Shown: piece after piece, positions 31,191 to 43,299 of the stretch
How the letters are laid out: the number at the start of each line of letters is the position of its first letter
Numbering within the stretch: the first letter of the stretch is position 1
Assembly: GCA_036768485.1 (NCBI GenBank)
Contig: JAVLUZ010000145.1
Span: 21,857,522-21,921,521, forward strand
Reading direction: 5' to 3'
DNA: 64,000 nt
From: Mermis nigrescens
Taxonomy: Eukaryota > Nematoda > Enoplea > Mermithida > Mermithidae
Translations under genes and position numbers: made by a program
Notes under the pieces: generated by a model
Database searches by the model: none
Seen by the model: the letters and a program-made list of their open reading frames with translations, nothing else
What the model was told of the DNA's origin: nothing

Positions 31191-31260
31191 GTCAGTATAG
31201 ATTTATTATTTTGTTGCTCAGTAAAAAATTTCTAATACTTGATGGCCTTTTTTAGCATTA

Positions 31261-31869
31261 TCCTTCATTTTGACTATATTTCATGACTTTTTGCTCCAAA
31301 TAATACAGAAATTGATTAATTTTTGACGATTTATGGGTAAAAAAGTACATAAAAGTACTAATCCGGCTCAAAGCGCAAGAAATATTTGACATTTTCACTA
31401 ATTTTTATGTCAACAATGAGGCAGGACAAGACCAATTCTTTCAAAATCACCGGACAGTACTTGTCTAGCTGACATCTCAGTGGGGGTAATACCCCTCCTC
31501 ACTTCCCTATGTGCATGTGTGAAAATCATTCTGATTGATTGATCTGTAGTGCAACGGTTGGTCTAGAGATGATTTTAAAATATCATATGCCTGTTCCAAG
31601 TCAAAACAGTGATCAATTTTTTTTTACCTCTACGTAACATAAGGTTAGTCGGTCAAGTGGGATGGTCAGTATTGCAGCGGTACTTCAAAAACAGTTTAAA
31701 AGTCTCACCTTTCTTCTAAAATTATATTTCGTTATCAAAAACAGCTTATGAAAAAATAGGGACAAATGGACTGGTAATTAGACATGGTGGATTACAGAGT
31801 TGAACGTCTGTATTCCTATACAATACCACATAAGTCTAACTGTCACTTGATCAGCTCTGCCAGTCAAGT
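31261..31869. other. Gap before the LINE
   Basis: Contains AAAAAGTACATAAAAGTACTAATCCGG and TCAAAGCGCAAGAAATATTTGAC, which match the dispersed GC-hairpin repeat at 38640-38720. No exon is supported. Confidence 0.45.
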
Positions 31870-34800
31870 TCTCACGGTGCCTCCTTGTGGAGTCCATGGG
31901 TAACGCTAAATCCGTGAGGGCAAAAGGCGGGTTTGTGGCGCCTTAAAACCACATGTTCTGGGTAGATGGAGCTCATAGCCATGGTAGGCAGTCCATCTAG
32001 AAGAAGGACAACTCTGACTTCAAAACCGACCGCTGCCTAGTGGTCTGAGGTGCTTGCACCACAGGCTAGGTTACACTTGCATAAAACAAGTGATTATCGT
32101 CAGGAAGGGCATCCGGATGTAGAAAACCTGCTCCTAAAATTCAATGCTATGTTGAAAAGTAATATGGCCGCCTAGTCCCCAGCATATCTTAAATGGTAAA
32201 GGGGTGCGAAGAATCTCAGGGTTTCAAATATGTAGATTTGCTTCAATAAACGTTGAAACAATGTTTGGAAGAAGTAGAGAAATAATAGATATACTAGTCC
32301 GTCAAAAAATCAACATATGCTGCATACAGGAAACCAGGTGGAAAGGATCGTCGTGTAAATTTATTGGCGATGGTAACGAGAAGTAAAATTTTACTGGTCA
32401 GGTGAAGCCTCTGGAGAGGCTGGTGTTGGAAGTGTTGGAATACTAGTTGAAGCGGACAGGGTCAATGATGTTGTTGAAGTGAAACGAATCAACTCAAGAA
32501 TAATGTGGATCAAAATCAAGACCAATGACAAAATACTAATAGTGGTCTTAGTATACGCTTCTCAACAAGAAAGAGCAGACAAAGAGAAGAAGGAATTTTT
32601 CTGGAACACGCTCAATGATGCAGTCAGAGACTTGTCATTAAATGATCGACTGATCATCTGTGGAGATTTAAACAGCCATGTAGGAAATAGTGCCGAGCCG
32701 AGGGTTATGAACAAAACCACGGTGGTTTTGGATACGGAGAAAGAAACAGTGCAGGTGAAGAAATTATAAACTTTGCTGAAAGCCTGCAACTACACGTCCT
32801 GAACACGTATTTTAAGAAGCCAGATCAACACCTCATAACGTACAAGAGCAGAGCCTACAAAAGTCAGATCAATTATATACTAGCTGGATGCAAAATGAAA
32901 TCCAGATGCAAAAATGTCAAGGCAGTACCCGGTGAAGAATGCATACCACAACACTGTGTTCTAATTGCTGACTTTTTGTTGCCAAATTGTGCCAAAAAGA
33001 TCGTTAAAACAGAATGTAGCCCGAAAATCAAGTCGTGGAAGCTAGCTGACAGCAGCACTCAGGAAAAATTTGAAAGATTAATAGCTGAATGACTGGAACC
33101 AAATGGGTGCTGGTCGCATTTTTGCAACACACTACTCGACACAGCACAAGAAGTCTGTGGAACATCAAAAGGAAGTCATCAAAAACGTTTTAGAGAAACA
33201 TGGTGGTTCAGTGAAAAAGTCAGAACAGTTATCACTACAAAGAAAGATGCTTAACGGAGATGGTAAAAAAGCCAATGTGCTGTTGATAAAGAAGTGGACA
33301 AAATGGCTAAAACTGAAGCCAAACGTACGTTAGCTGCTGCTAAGAGTGAAGCACTTGAAGAAGTCTCGAGCAGCAGCAGTAATCAAGAAAAACTAGAAAA
33401 CTATATCGGCTAGCAAAGAACAGAAGGACTAAAAAACAAGATGTTACTGGTGCTATATGTGTAAAAGACGATAATGGACGATTATTAGTATCTATAGAAC
33501 AGATATGTGATAGATGGAGGGAATACTACTAAAACCTGTTGAATGAAAGCAATGGAAAAGTTGAAGTAGACGATTGTACAATGGTAGAAGGCCCAGTTGA
33601 AGAAATAATGGAAAACGAAGTGAAAGAAGCCATGAAATCTTTCAAGAAACGGAAGTCACCTGGGCCAACAGGTCTATTAGTAGATGTCATAAAGGCAGCT
33701 GGACGACCTGCATTGCTTGCCCTACTTTGTATCTTCCAACAATTGTGGAAAACTGAAGAAATGTCAGACGATTTCACTAATAGCACAACAATACCATTGT
33801 ATAAAGGAAAAGGCGACCCTCTGAACTGTATGTCCTATTGAGGAATCCGCCTACTTGAGCATGGCATTAAAATTTTCGAAACAATCCTTGAATTGAGGCT
33901 GCAAAAACTCATATAAATTAGTGGAATACAATATGGATTTATGCGCCATAGGTCAACAACTGATCCAATTGTTATATTAAGACAGTTACAAGAGAAGTAT
34001 GTTGAGAAACCCAACTGCTGCATCACCTGTTCGTAGATCTCAAAAAAGCCTTCAACAGAATACCAAGAGAAACGATCATATGGGCTTTGAGAAGACAGCT
34101 AATCCCAGAAAAGCTAGTAAGACTGATAATGACAACATATTGGTCATAAAAAACAGCTGTCAAGTCAAAGGCTGGCCACAGTAAAGAGATCGACATAATC
34201 ATAGGCGTACACCAAAGCTCGGTCCTTGGTCCCTTACTATTCATAATGGTAATGTAAGAAGCAACCAAGCAAATATACACTGAAACACCCATGGAACTAC
34301 TGACGACCTTGTGCTTATGGCTAAAAATCAAGATGATCTAAAAGAGCTTTTCAAATTATGGAATGCAAGTCTAATGAAAAAAGGCATGATCGTCAATCCA
34401 AGCAAAACCAAGTACATGGTCTCTGGTGAGGAAGGACCAACTTTGAAGTCTGGAAGATTCCTATGTGCCGTTTGCTCAAAAGGTGTTAAGAATAATTCCG
34501 TCCTTTGTACCATGTGCAAGCAGTGGTGCCACAAAAAATGCTCAGGAATATGTCAAAGTTTGAATGCAGTAAAAGACGACTTTAAATGTACAGCATGCAC
34601 AACTGGCGTAGTTTCAGAAATTGTAGAGCCAAACATGCTACAAATCGATGAAATGATGGTAGAAAAGGTCAATACTTTCACATACCTAGGTGACACAGTA
34701 CAAGCCAATGGTGGTGCTTAAGCGAGCGTAAGATGCAGAATCCAGGCCACATGGAGTAAATAAAAAGTCGTAGCTGGTCTACTGATGCAAAAGAGTATAC

Positions 34801-35280
34801 TATTACCAACCTGCAGTCAACTGTACCAGCGCTGTGTTCGCCTATCCTGCTGTATGGATCAGAAACATGGGCAATGACAAATAGCATAGAAAACGCTTTA
34901 AACAGAACTGAAATGAAATTGCTTCGTTGGATGCTTGGTTTGCGCCTAGCCGATAAAATTAGCAATGAAGAAATTCTTAGATGACCTACAATGGACAATA
35001 TCCAGAAAACACTGCGGACTTGCAGATTGCACTGGCTAGGACATGTCAAAAGAAGCCAGGACTGTAATGTCATATCAGCCAAAAACCTGGTGGCGCCTGG
35101 AAAACTGCCAAGATAACGGCTGAAGACAATGTGGATGAAAACAATTAAAAAGGACTTGGCTGCCAAAAATCTGCGTATGGAAGACACTCATGATCGGGTG
35201 AAATGGCAACATAGCATCAAACGTCCTACCCCAATTGGGAAAAACAACGTAAAACGGGATGAGTGAATGAGTGAGTGAAA
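31870..35280 (+). pseudogene. RTE-type non-LTR retrotransposon, nearly full length, inactive
   Basis: A copy-and-paste element encoding an apurinic endonuclease and a reverse transcriptase, of the RTE-like group often annotated craniofacial development protein 2-like. The 5' leader carries AGGAAGGGCATCCGG (32101), typical of RTE leaders. Endonuclease pieces are at 32204-32386 (MFGRSREIIDILVRQ, CCIQETRWKG), 32400-32700 (YWSGEASGEAGVG, LIICGDLNSHVG) and 32790-33010 (QINYILAG, IPQHCVLIADF). Reverse transcriptase pieces run from 33539 (KSFKKRKSPGPTG, TTIPLYKGKGDPLN) through QYGFMRHRSTTDPI to TTDDLVLMAKN. The C-terminal part (GHVKRSQD...) runs to about 35250. A GAATGAGTGAGTGA tail at 35265 fits RTE short-repeat 3' ends. 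At least eight frameshifts or stops break it. Confidence 0.9.
34464..34598 (+). other. PHD-like zinc-finger insertion in the LINE reverse transcriptase
   Basis: Downstream of the TTDD catalytic block the frame encodes CAVC, then VLCTMCKQWCHKKCSG, then FKCTAC. The cysteines and histidine are spaced as in a C4HC3-type finger (C52, C55, C66, C69, H74, C77, C93, C96 of the 34311-34721 frame). The normal thumb region resumes with KVNTFTYLGD. From memory, related invertebrate LINE proteins carry a finger at this place. Confidence 0.7.
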
Positions 35281-35604
35281 ACAGCTCTTGAAAACCCTGA
35301 GCCCATTTGAATTCTACATAATGATCAATTTTCAATCTCTATGAAGCACCAAAAATTGTGGGTTCCGAATTGAGCAATATCTAAAAATACAAAAATTGCT
35401 CTCTTGTGTCCAGCTTATGATAAACTTTCATCCGAAAAAATTATTGGATTAAACGTACATAAGTATTTCAATTGGCATATTTCTGTTCAGTTATTATCTT
35501 ATGTTCTTTTAATCGAATTCAGATTATGGTTAATGGGGACGAAGTTATGCTTGTACGATACAGCACAATATTCAATTAATGTTGTTACAAAAATGGCGAA
35601 ACAG
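35281..35604. other. Gap after the LINE
   Basis: Nothing supported beyond an open frame without recognisable features at 35404-35610. Confidence 0.4.
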
Positions 35605-35809
35605 TCGTAGCATCCATAAAGTACTGACTTCTGATAAACAAGTCGAAATAAAAGTTTTCAACAAAGATGACCATTATTATCCTGAATCGCCGAAAGAATT
35701 TCGTGTTATGTTTCGACATTCAAATGAAGAGAGCAAAAAGATCATCCGGTTCCTTTGGCGCGATTGTTTCCTCAAATTGGTTACAGTTTTGTCCGCTGAT
35801 TTAGATTGA
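35605..35809 (+). CDS. Possible terminal coding exon, unknown protein
   Basis: An acceptor-like gcgaaacag ends at 35604, followed by 67 codons to a TGA at 35807. The frame is hydrophilic and charged (KVLTSDKQVEIKVFNKDD, HYYPESPKEFRVMFRHSN, EESKKIIRFLWRDCF) with protein-like composition. No other frame here is as plausible, and no repeat in the window matches it. It could be the last exon of the 27764 gene, split off by the LINE insertion, but nothing ties them directly. No close polyadenylation signal is seen. Confidence 0.35.
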
Positions 35810-36880
35810 TGATCTTTTGTTTTGTACACAGCAATTATCCGTGTTTTTGGCTCTGAATCATGTATTTCGTATTAACAGCACACTCAAAATTAATCAATTA
35901 GTGTAATACCGATAGTTTAATGCTATTTATAAATTATATCAATGTACTGTGGCACCACTGACCATACCGCTTGATCCATTCGGTACTTCTCTTTATGGAA
36001 ATAGGAAATTTATCAGTGACTCAAATCAAAATGACTGGTATTCTTGACTCTTTTTATCTGCTAAAATACCACTGGCGGATTTAAAGCAAGGGCGGGAGGC
36101 TGCCCCTGTCGTCAAATGATTTTCAAGCTCGATGAAGATCAGATGTGTATTCTCGGACGATTTTAGCCATTGCCAGATAGTACTTTACTGACATTTACTG
36201 ACTTTTGTACTTCAAAAACTAAAATTAAGGCCAGAAGTGTAGTTCTAGTGACTGTCGGCAAATTTCTAAAATACAGAGTGAGATCAATTTCACTTCCATT
36301 GTGAAATCTTAATGTAGTTTATTGTTAATCGTATTAACTGTAGTAAATTTGCCCTACACATTTTATTCATTTTATGTTTCTCTACTTGTCGCTCTTTTGC
36401 ACTTTAAACATCGGTCGTTAGATTTGACTTAACACTTTTTGTTTGTTTTGAATTCGTGTTTTATGTAACTCGGGTGTTATGAGGAACGATATGTATGCTC
36501 ATGGCTTAAATTTGATCATTTATATTACATTGCACTGACGTCGTTATTTTCCGTGTGAACTATTTTGAATTGTATGTACACTGGCGCTGAGTTCATCACA
36601 ATCCCCGGATAGCCAATTATCCAAATAAAACGAAAATATCCAACAAGACCCACCTCCAAGATTTCATTTTCAATGCACATTTTATGATGTAAAAGGGATA
36701 TTCTTTCTTAAGTTGCAATGAGCTTCAAAACAGTACATATCTCCGCCTTTTTTCGTATGTCATGCAACAATGGCCAAATCGTGTAGTAATGTACCTATAC
36801 ATGAATCAAGTTTTATAAATTTAAAACTTGAATCGCGAATATTATAATGTGCAAACTTGTCCGTTGGGATTGTGGGAATC
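35810..36880. other. Gap with a repeat terminus
   Basis: At 36066 CCACTGGCGGATTTAAAG followed by GGGCGGGAGGCTGCCCC matches repeat ends at 50716 (minus) and 60385 (plus), a common terminal word of a dispersed family. No exon is supported. Confidence 0.45.
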
Positions 36881-37620
36881 TGTATTGTATATTTCACGAA
36901 ACCTTGCGCATGGAAATCAATTTTCAGCGATCTGAACGAGCAGTTACAAAAGTAGTTTCCACGCAGATTACTGTAATGCAACTTTGCACAGTAAAACTTC
37001 ATATATTTCCTCATTTCTTTGCACAGTATCGCCATTGTTGCTTCAGGTTTTTGTAGTCGATTTACATCATCTAAAGAACTACTGTCCATGCACGAGGTTT
37101 GTTGAAATAGACTAAAGGCTTTATGTAGTGATGAAAACGAGAAATTGTGGCTTAGATGAATGAAAATTCGGATTTGTTTTCAAGTCACTAGAATTTTTTT
37201 AATCCTAATTTAGTGTTTACAATTATGGAGAGAAAAATTTCAATAAAAATTAATAAAGACACAATCAAAAAGCTTAGTTTTAAAAACACGTTTCTTTGTC
37301 AGAATATAAGTCAATAATAAATAATTCTTTCTTTGGAAACCATTTAATTGTGACTATGTGTAGTCGGTTTCACGAAAACCTTTTGCATGGATTTAAATTT
37401 TAAAGTGAATTTAAATCGATTACAAAAGCGGTTTTAAACTGAAACAGCAACCATGATATTGCGCACTGCAATCAATAAGCAAATAAAGTTTTATTTTACA
37501 AAATTTTATTACATTAAGCTGCCTGGAAACCACTCTTGTAGCTCCTCGCTAGATCGTTGAAAATTGATTTCCATGCACAAAGTTTCGCGAAATAGACTAT
37601 AGCATGACAAGTACAGTAAG
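36881..37620. repeat. Worn inverted pair of arm modules
   Basis: 36886-36960 (TTTCACGAAACCTTGCGCATGG through GTAGTTTCC) is inverted at 37530-37605 and appears a third time, direct, at 37366-37440. All resemble 24960-25080 of the right arm of palindrome 2. Confidence 0.55.
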
Positions 37621-37770
37621 TCGATAGATCAGAAACTGTAATGAAAACTTAGAGTTCAGAAACTGTTTTGAAAAGTCTTAGTAAGGAAACAAACTATCAG
37701 ACTACCTACATACACACACCTATCTACTTATGTAAGTATTTTATATGACCGTCGCTTTGAATACGTACTA

Positions 37771-38008
37771 ACCATACCTGGGCGTAGAGGGTATGCACCC
37801 CCCAGAAGGCAAAATACCCAACAAAAAATGGCAAAAACCCAGCTACACCCCCAGAATTTCATTTTTAAATTTTTTTTTGCTTTTTTCGAATTTTTCATGC
37901 CAATCAATAGAGCTCGACGAGAAACGTTCAAAAATGGTGTTTTTTCCGCCATAGCACCATTTTTAAGGCCAAGCACCCCCCAGACTTTTGGATACGCCCA
38001 CCTATGGT
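37771..38008 (+). mobile_element. Short TIR element (ACCATA family), best-preserved ends
   Basis: The ends ACCATACCTGGGCGTA and TACGCCCACCTATGGT are inverted repeats of 16 bp with two mismatches. ACTA flanks both sides as a possible target duplication. The copy is 238 bp and non-coding. Confidence 0.75.
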
Positions 38009-38365
38009 ACTAACTGTACAAGATTAAAATAAGTTCGAAACTGCTACAAGTTTCAAGGGACAACGGTTCAATTTGTGTTCCTTATGTAAATCGAAGAAAA
38101 AGGCGGAGATATGTTTGCTTATATGTGAATATCAAGATGCTTCAGTCCATTTTGATTTTCATTGGGGTATCATCGTAGTTTTGAGCAGCTTGTGCTCCAC
38201 TTTTGACTCTTTAAAAGAACAAAAACATATAACTTTCCAGTGCTCTTCGAGCATTTTTCCAATTAGTGTACATAAACGGTGGGCAACCTATCTGGCAAGT
38301 ATTCGGCAGAAAGACAGACTATCAAATATCTTATTCAATGTTTTATTTGAAACAATAAATTAGTC

Positions 38366-38400
38366 GAATCATAGGTAGCACTTCAGCGCGAACCTACAAA
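38366..38400 (+). repeat. Solo worn hairpin tip
   Basis: ATCATAGGTAGCACTTCAGCGCG followed by AACCTAC resembles the arm tip. The DNA behind it does not match the rest of an arm. Confidence 0.5.
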
Positions 38401-38639
38401 CCTAATATATACATAGTATAGGCTCAGGGTTGACAGGCGGGGGGGGGGTATAATCTCAGACATCCAAATAGTAAATTTAGCGTTCACGGTTTTTGTTGTT
38501 TAAACGATCAAAATTGTCAACATAGACTATAAAACGTCTTTTCGTAGTAATATCGCGCTTTTAAAGCGCTTCTAGTCCATTCTGACTGCATTACATCACT
38601 TTAAAAACTAAAAATAATACAGAAGTTGATAAATTTTTG

Positions 38640-38830
38640 GCCCTTCCTCGGTAGAAATTACAAAAAAGTAATAATCCGGCGCAAAGCGTCAGATAACTCT
38701 TGACATTTTTACTGCTTTTGACCTCAAAAATTGATGCAAAAAACGTTCTGTCAGCTCTAATCGCCGAACACTTCCAGTTCCGCTGACCCTTTAGCGGGAG
38801 CTTCAGCCCTCCCTCACCCCCTATGTGCAT
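38640..38830. repeat. Dispersed repeat with GGCGCAAAGCGTC word
   Basis: Shares AAAAAAGTAATAATCCGG, CAAAGCG and CTTGACATTTTTACT with 31340-31400, and ends near CCCCTATGTGCATGTGTG, as does 31500-31520. This is a two-copy family in the window. Confidence 0.55.
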
Positions 38831-38919
38831 GTGTGATACTTGGATACTCTCTTAACACTTGTGTATTCCCCACCACGTACAGCCATAATAACATATAGCT
38901 GAGAATAATAGTTTTGTTG

Positions 38920-39022
38920 TTGCCTATGTTTTTATTTTTTGCCTTGCCTATGTTTTTATTTTTTTCTTTTGGCTTGCCTATGTTTTTATTTTGCCTTGCC
39001 TATGTTTTTATTTTTTCTTTTT
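38920..39022. repeat. Four imperfect copies of CTTGCCTATGTTTTTATTTT
   Basis: The 20-30 bp units differ mainly in the length of the T run. They sit next to the worn arm at 39106. Confidence 0.9.
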
Positions 39023-39105
39023 ACTCAATTCTAACATTGTAATAAGTGTGTAATGTTTTATTGCAAAAAGTATATTTTACTAATAGATGTGTCTCTTTCG
39101 TTATA

Positions 39106-40560
39106 TTATAGGTAGCGCGTTAGCGCATACTTATAATATACTTGCTTACCCCCCAGCGTATGAGCACCCCTACAGCTATAATTGGACATATCTGGAAGGT
39201 GCGGGTTTTTTAAGATAGATAGGTACTAAAAAAATTCGCTGTGAGTGTTTTTTTTGGTTTTTTTTATCTCACCTAATGCCCACTATGTAATGAGCGTGTA
39301 AAATTTACACCAAAAATTCAAATTTCTGCTCATTGCTTGCGGAGGGCCAATTTGCTTTTTAAAAATGCTGTCCTTGGTCTGCAGTTCACGCATCTGTACA
39401 TAATTTTTTTGCAATAGCCCGTTCTAGCGCAACAGTAAGACGAATGCCGAATTTTTCACTTATGCTGCGTGTAAATAAGTCTGTCTAATGACTTGATGTA
39501 ATTTAATGTATTTAAATTGTAGAGCGTGAATTCCTCTAGCAGTAGGTCTTGATCTACAGAACGCTGGGTGTGAATAACTGTGGTTGAAAAAACACGTTTT
39601 TGTCAGATCTTTGACTTTCATCTTCACTGCTTATAAGTCGCACCTAAAAATTATAGTTAGATTGAAGTAGATTTCATAGGCTATCCATAGAACTTGACCA
39701 CGTTCATATAAACTTAACATGGAATCAGTCATAGGGCTTAAAACTTTACACTTTAAGCTGGACAAAAAAATGCGTTTTTACCTTTTTTAGTCAGTCAGTT
39801 TCGTCAATTATGGAATAAGACATGCAAAGTATAATTCAAAAAATGAAGTAGAAACAACGGGTTACACATTACGGTTAGGTGAGTCTCTTTAAACTTAAAA
39901 GAGACTTAAATCTGGAGGTGTAAAAATTAAACTCTGGGGTTAGAGGACCTGTTTTTCACTGTTTCTTGTTTGCTAGCTTCTCCGGTTATGAAACGAGTTG
40001 AGCAATCTATTCTCTTAATGAATTATACTTTTGAATGTTCACACTCGGTTGTTGACTGCGTTTCTTTGCGCTCAATGTTGACTTAGTTCTGATGCTGTAG
40101 AGTTCAAATTAGGAAGAAAAAAAGCACTATTTTACCTTTCTTGTTCAGCCAAATTCTCCGGTTATGTACCTGTACATGATCAAAAGTCTAAAAATGTTCC
40201 AGGGATCACGTACATAATTTGTCATTTACGTGCATTAGTTTACAATTAAAAGTAGAGTAAAATGGTTTACACTTTATGTTCATTTGTCTGCAGTCCATTT
40301 TTAAGGGCTAATTTTCCCATAAATGTTTATCGTATCACCAGAATTAAGAATCCGAATACAATCTGCTTTATACTCAGTGATTGCGTAAAGTTTAAACTGA
40401 AAAGAACCTTTTTCTCTAGAGTATCGCAGACGGCTAAATTTTCCAAAAAATTCACCTCGACGTCAAAATTACTAATCTGGCCCTGAAGTTATTCAACATC
40501 CGTTGGTTGTTGAGATATATTGAAGCGAAGTATGAATTACGCGCATATGTTACGTCACAC
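39106..40560 (+). mobile_element. Worn arm of the composite family, truncated
   Basis: Starts with the hairpin tip AGGTAGCGCGTTAGCGC (39110). It then follows the arm order: TATACTTGCTTACCCC, ACAGCTATAAT, TCTGGAAGGTGCGG, GTGTAAA words, CTTCTCCGGTTATGA, and TCATTTGTCTGCAG with the ATAAATGTTTATCGTA module. It is heavily diverged, and the sub-element end is missing. Confidence 0.7.
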
Positions 40561-40954
40561 GTGTTGTATGTATAATGTGCTATTAAAAACGTACTTTTAA
40601 TTATCAACTTGTCATTATAATGTACTTACATAAGGTTAATAATGTTGTTATTTAACAAAAAACCTTGTTATTGCCATTAGGTCACATTTACGTAGTGATA
40701 ATCGTTTCTGAATGCGTAATTACATTAAATTATGCCCAGTGCCTATTCTATATAAATATAAACTGCGTGTTTAGTTCGCATTGTGCGCGCGTTTGCATAT
40801 TATTGATTACCAACCGCTTTAAAGTTGCATTGCACCTCGCTCTTCGTTTTTTGCTCACTAATCAATGCACACAATGTCGTTATTTTTCTTATTATATAAT
40901 ATTTTATAATAAATTTAATGCGATATAGTATAGCAGATCATATGTCTGAAGCAG

Positions 40955-41600
40955 GGGCGGCGGACGGAATTGAGAATACTGGAAAGTCTTAAATTTTCAA
41001 AAAAGGACATTTTCTAACTGATTTCGGGATGGGGACTTAGTATTTGAAAAAATTAGGTGGCGGCCGGCATCATTGACCGAGTTACAGGATGTTGAAGTTC
41101 ACGTGCATATGGATGGGCAAAAAAGGGAAAAAATGGCGTATGGCGTATTTTTCAGTTTTTAATTTGTGGCGACAGCAATTGCTTGCGGATTCAGATTGGT
41201 GCCAGACATGAATTACGCCTAAGGCATAAATGGAGCTTAAATTGCTCCGCTCACTTAGCTCGTTCCGCAATTTTCGCTCCATTTATCTCAAGCTTAGCCC
41301 ATGCGCTGGCATCAATCTGAATGCACATAACTAAGCCTATGACATTGGTAACCCCGCTCAGTCACAGTCCACGACATTTCAGAGACTAATCCATAAGATT
41401 ACCAATGGCAGAGCTTACTTTTCGCCTATCCTTGAACACATGAACTTCAACAGCCCGTTACTCGGTCAATAATGCCGACTGCCACCTAATTTTTTCAAAT
41501 ATGTACTCCCCATCTCAAACTCAGTTAGAAAATGTCCTTGTTGTAATATTCTAAGACTTTCCAATCTCTCTACTTTAGCCGGGGCGGGGCGGCTTGTATT
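40955..41600. mobile_element. Separate foldback element of about 650 bp
   Basis: The left part (GGCGGCGGACGG, TGGAAAGTCTTA, GGACATTTTCTAACTGA, AATTAGGTGGC, CATTGACCGAGTTAC) is inverted at 41445-41595. The inner parts also pair (GATTCAGATTGGTGCCAG with CTGGCATCAATCTGAATG). The whole block is one large imperfect hairpin with no coding frame. Confidence 0.8.
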
Positions 41601-41720
41601 GTCCTTCTCTCTGGTGTGTCTGGTTGGATTCCTACCAAAAACTCTAAGGTAATCAAATAGATATAATTATTTCAATTTTTCAACGGATACATGTTTTGAA
41701 TTTTTTAGAACAAGTTGGGG

Positions 41721-42340
41721 ACTGGCAACCAAAAATGCTCCCATGGAACAAAAAAGAACGCAAATTTACTTGGAATTATGCATCGTTGAGGACATAAATG
41801 GAGGAGACTAGGGAAAAGTCGCCTTTGTCTTTAAAAATTGTTAGAATCTGCTAAAAATTGAACTTCCGCTAGAAAACCCAAAAAATCGAAGTATGTTCTG
41901 CGGCCTCTGAAAAAACGTGTTTGTGCAACAACCATTGAATGTGAAGCAATTTAGAGGTCAGATTCGTAATCTACAACTCGGGGGCATCATTTAAGCTTCA
42001 ACTTGTGTCAATATAATAACCGATTTAGTTTCTTGTTAATATCAGGTTTCTCTTTCAAAATAATTTTTATTTAATTGTCTAAGGCTTGATAAATGAGATA
42101 TGACTAGCACACCATGTTGTTAATTGCAGTTCAATAGCACTGCATGCCGTGATAGCATGGAATGCACATTATATCGTTTTTAAATAAGTGAACGCTTCTT
42201 TTCGAGAAATTAGATATTCACGTTATTTATAAAGACATAGGCGACTTTTCCCTTGTCACCACCTTTTATGTCCTTAATGAACGGTAATTTCAAGCAAATT
42301 CGTCCTTTTTTGTTCCATCGGAGCATTTTTGGTTGCTAGT
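41721..42340. mobile_element. Worn sub-element with inverted terminal repeats
   Basis: ACTGGCAACCAAAAATGCTCC and the right end GGAGCATTTTTGGTTGCTAGT are inverted. GTTCCATCGG, CCTTTTATGTCCTTAATG and GCGACTTTTCCC also pair. It is a third variant of the family (GCAACCA instead of GCAAAGA), about 620 bp. Confidence 0.75.
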
Positions 42341-43299
42341 GTAATACTAACTTGACTAGAGATATTTCGAGTTCTGGAAAGCGTCCTATAATTGCGATCC
42401 ACATGTTTCCAATGCCGCTTATATCTCCACTCTCGGTATATACTGCTAAGAGTGAGCAAGTGTATGTTACGCTCTCACGCTTAACATTACCAGTAAATTT
42501 CTCGTTGTAGCAAAATGCTTCGTAATACTTGGGATGCAAGACAAATCTACCAAATCCGGCTAATCTGAAAGCTAAAAGTTAAGCTTTGTTGAAAAATCTT
42601 AGTACAAGCAAAAATACGTTTTGTGAATACATAAATAAATATGTAGTCTGCTTATGTTCAATTATTGAAAAATGAGGAGAAATCCGTGATGTTTCCGCCT
42701 AACAGCCTCGAATAAGTTGTTTAAAGATGCTCCGAACCGCTCTGTGTGACCGTTAAAATTTTTGCCACATAAGACTAATTTGAATAGGATATTAGCTGAA
42801 CAACGAATCAAACAAGCATAACTTGTTTAAAATAGGCATTAAGTGATTTTCGCATTCCAAGCTTCCTCTGATTTGTGCATTAGGAAATCGTATAATTTAA
42901 TATAAATAGCATCCATATGAATTGAATTAAACAAAAATTAAGAAATAGTGAATAATGAAACAAGAATAAATTAAACAGAAATAAATGCAATCAAACATTA
43001 AGAAAATTTGTAATGATAATCCTCTGACAGTTTTCATTATAATTTTTCAATATTTAAATAAGGATTTGTACTTCAGCCATTGCTGTACGCGTTGTTTTTA
43101 GTGTAGCATTTAACAATTTGCATTAAAATCGCTAAGTACTCAAGAAATTACATGACTTAGCACACTAAAAAACGTCTTAATTTTACAATTATTTGCTGAG
43201 AGATTGTTGACTGTCAAGACATAAATCATAATTTGTAGAAAACAAATCCGTATTAATTCGAAAGGCCTTCATCTGAGCTTTTCGGAAGCCGAAAAAAAC
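42341..43299. other. Gene-free AT-rich stretch
   Basis: No repeat partner or exon is supported. Long A/T-rich words occur near 42940-43020. Confidence 0.4.

Larger units (their letters stand above)
28840..31260 (+). repeat. Tandemly duplicated exon-intron modules, about 1 kb each
   Basis: Three modules start near 28840, 29725 and 30945. Each runs GTGTGAAAC..ATT, GGTCAGAAAAAGTATA, TTGTCTGCTAA, TTATATTTA, TTTTGAAG, then the exon, then GTCAGTATAG. Exon copies lie at 28994, 30120 and 31093, with a more distant one at 28043. The second module is interrupted by the G-rich repeat at 29825-30045. Confidence 0.75.

Noticed and set aside
32562..33786. Minus-strand frames over the LINE endonuclease and reverse transcriptase
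   Set aside because: Antisense shadows of recognisable plus-strand domains.
34678..35187. A 169-residue minus-strand frame
   Set aside because: It is the shadow of the LINE C-terminal coding strand, whose plus-strand motifs are clear.
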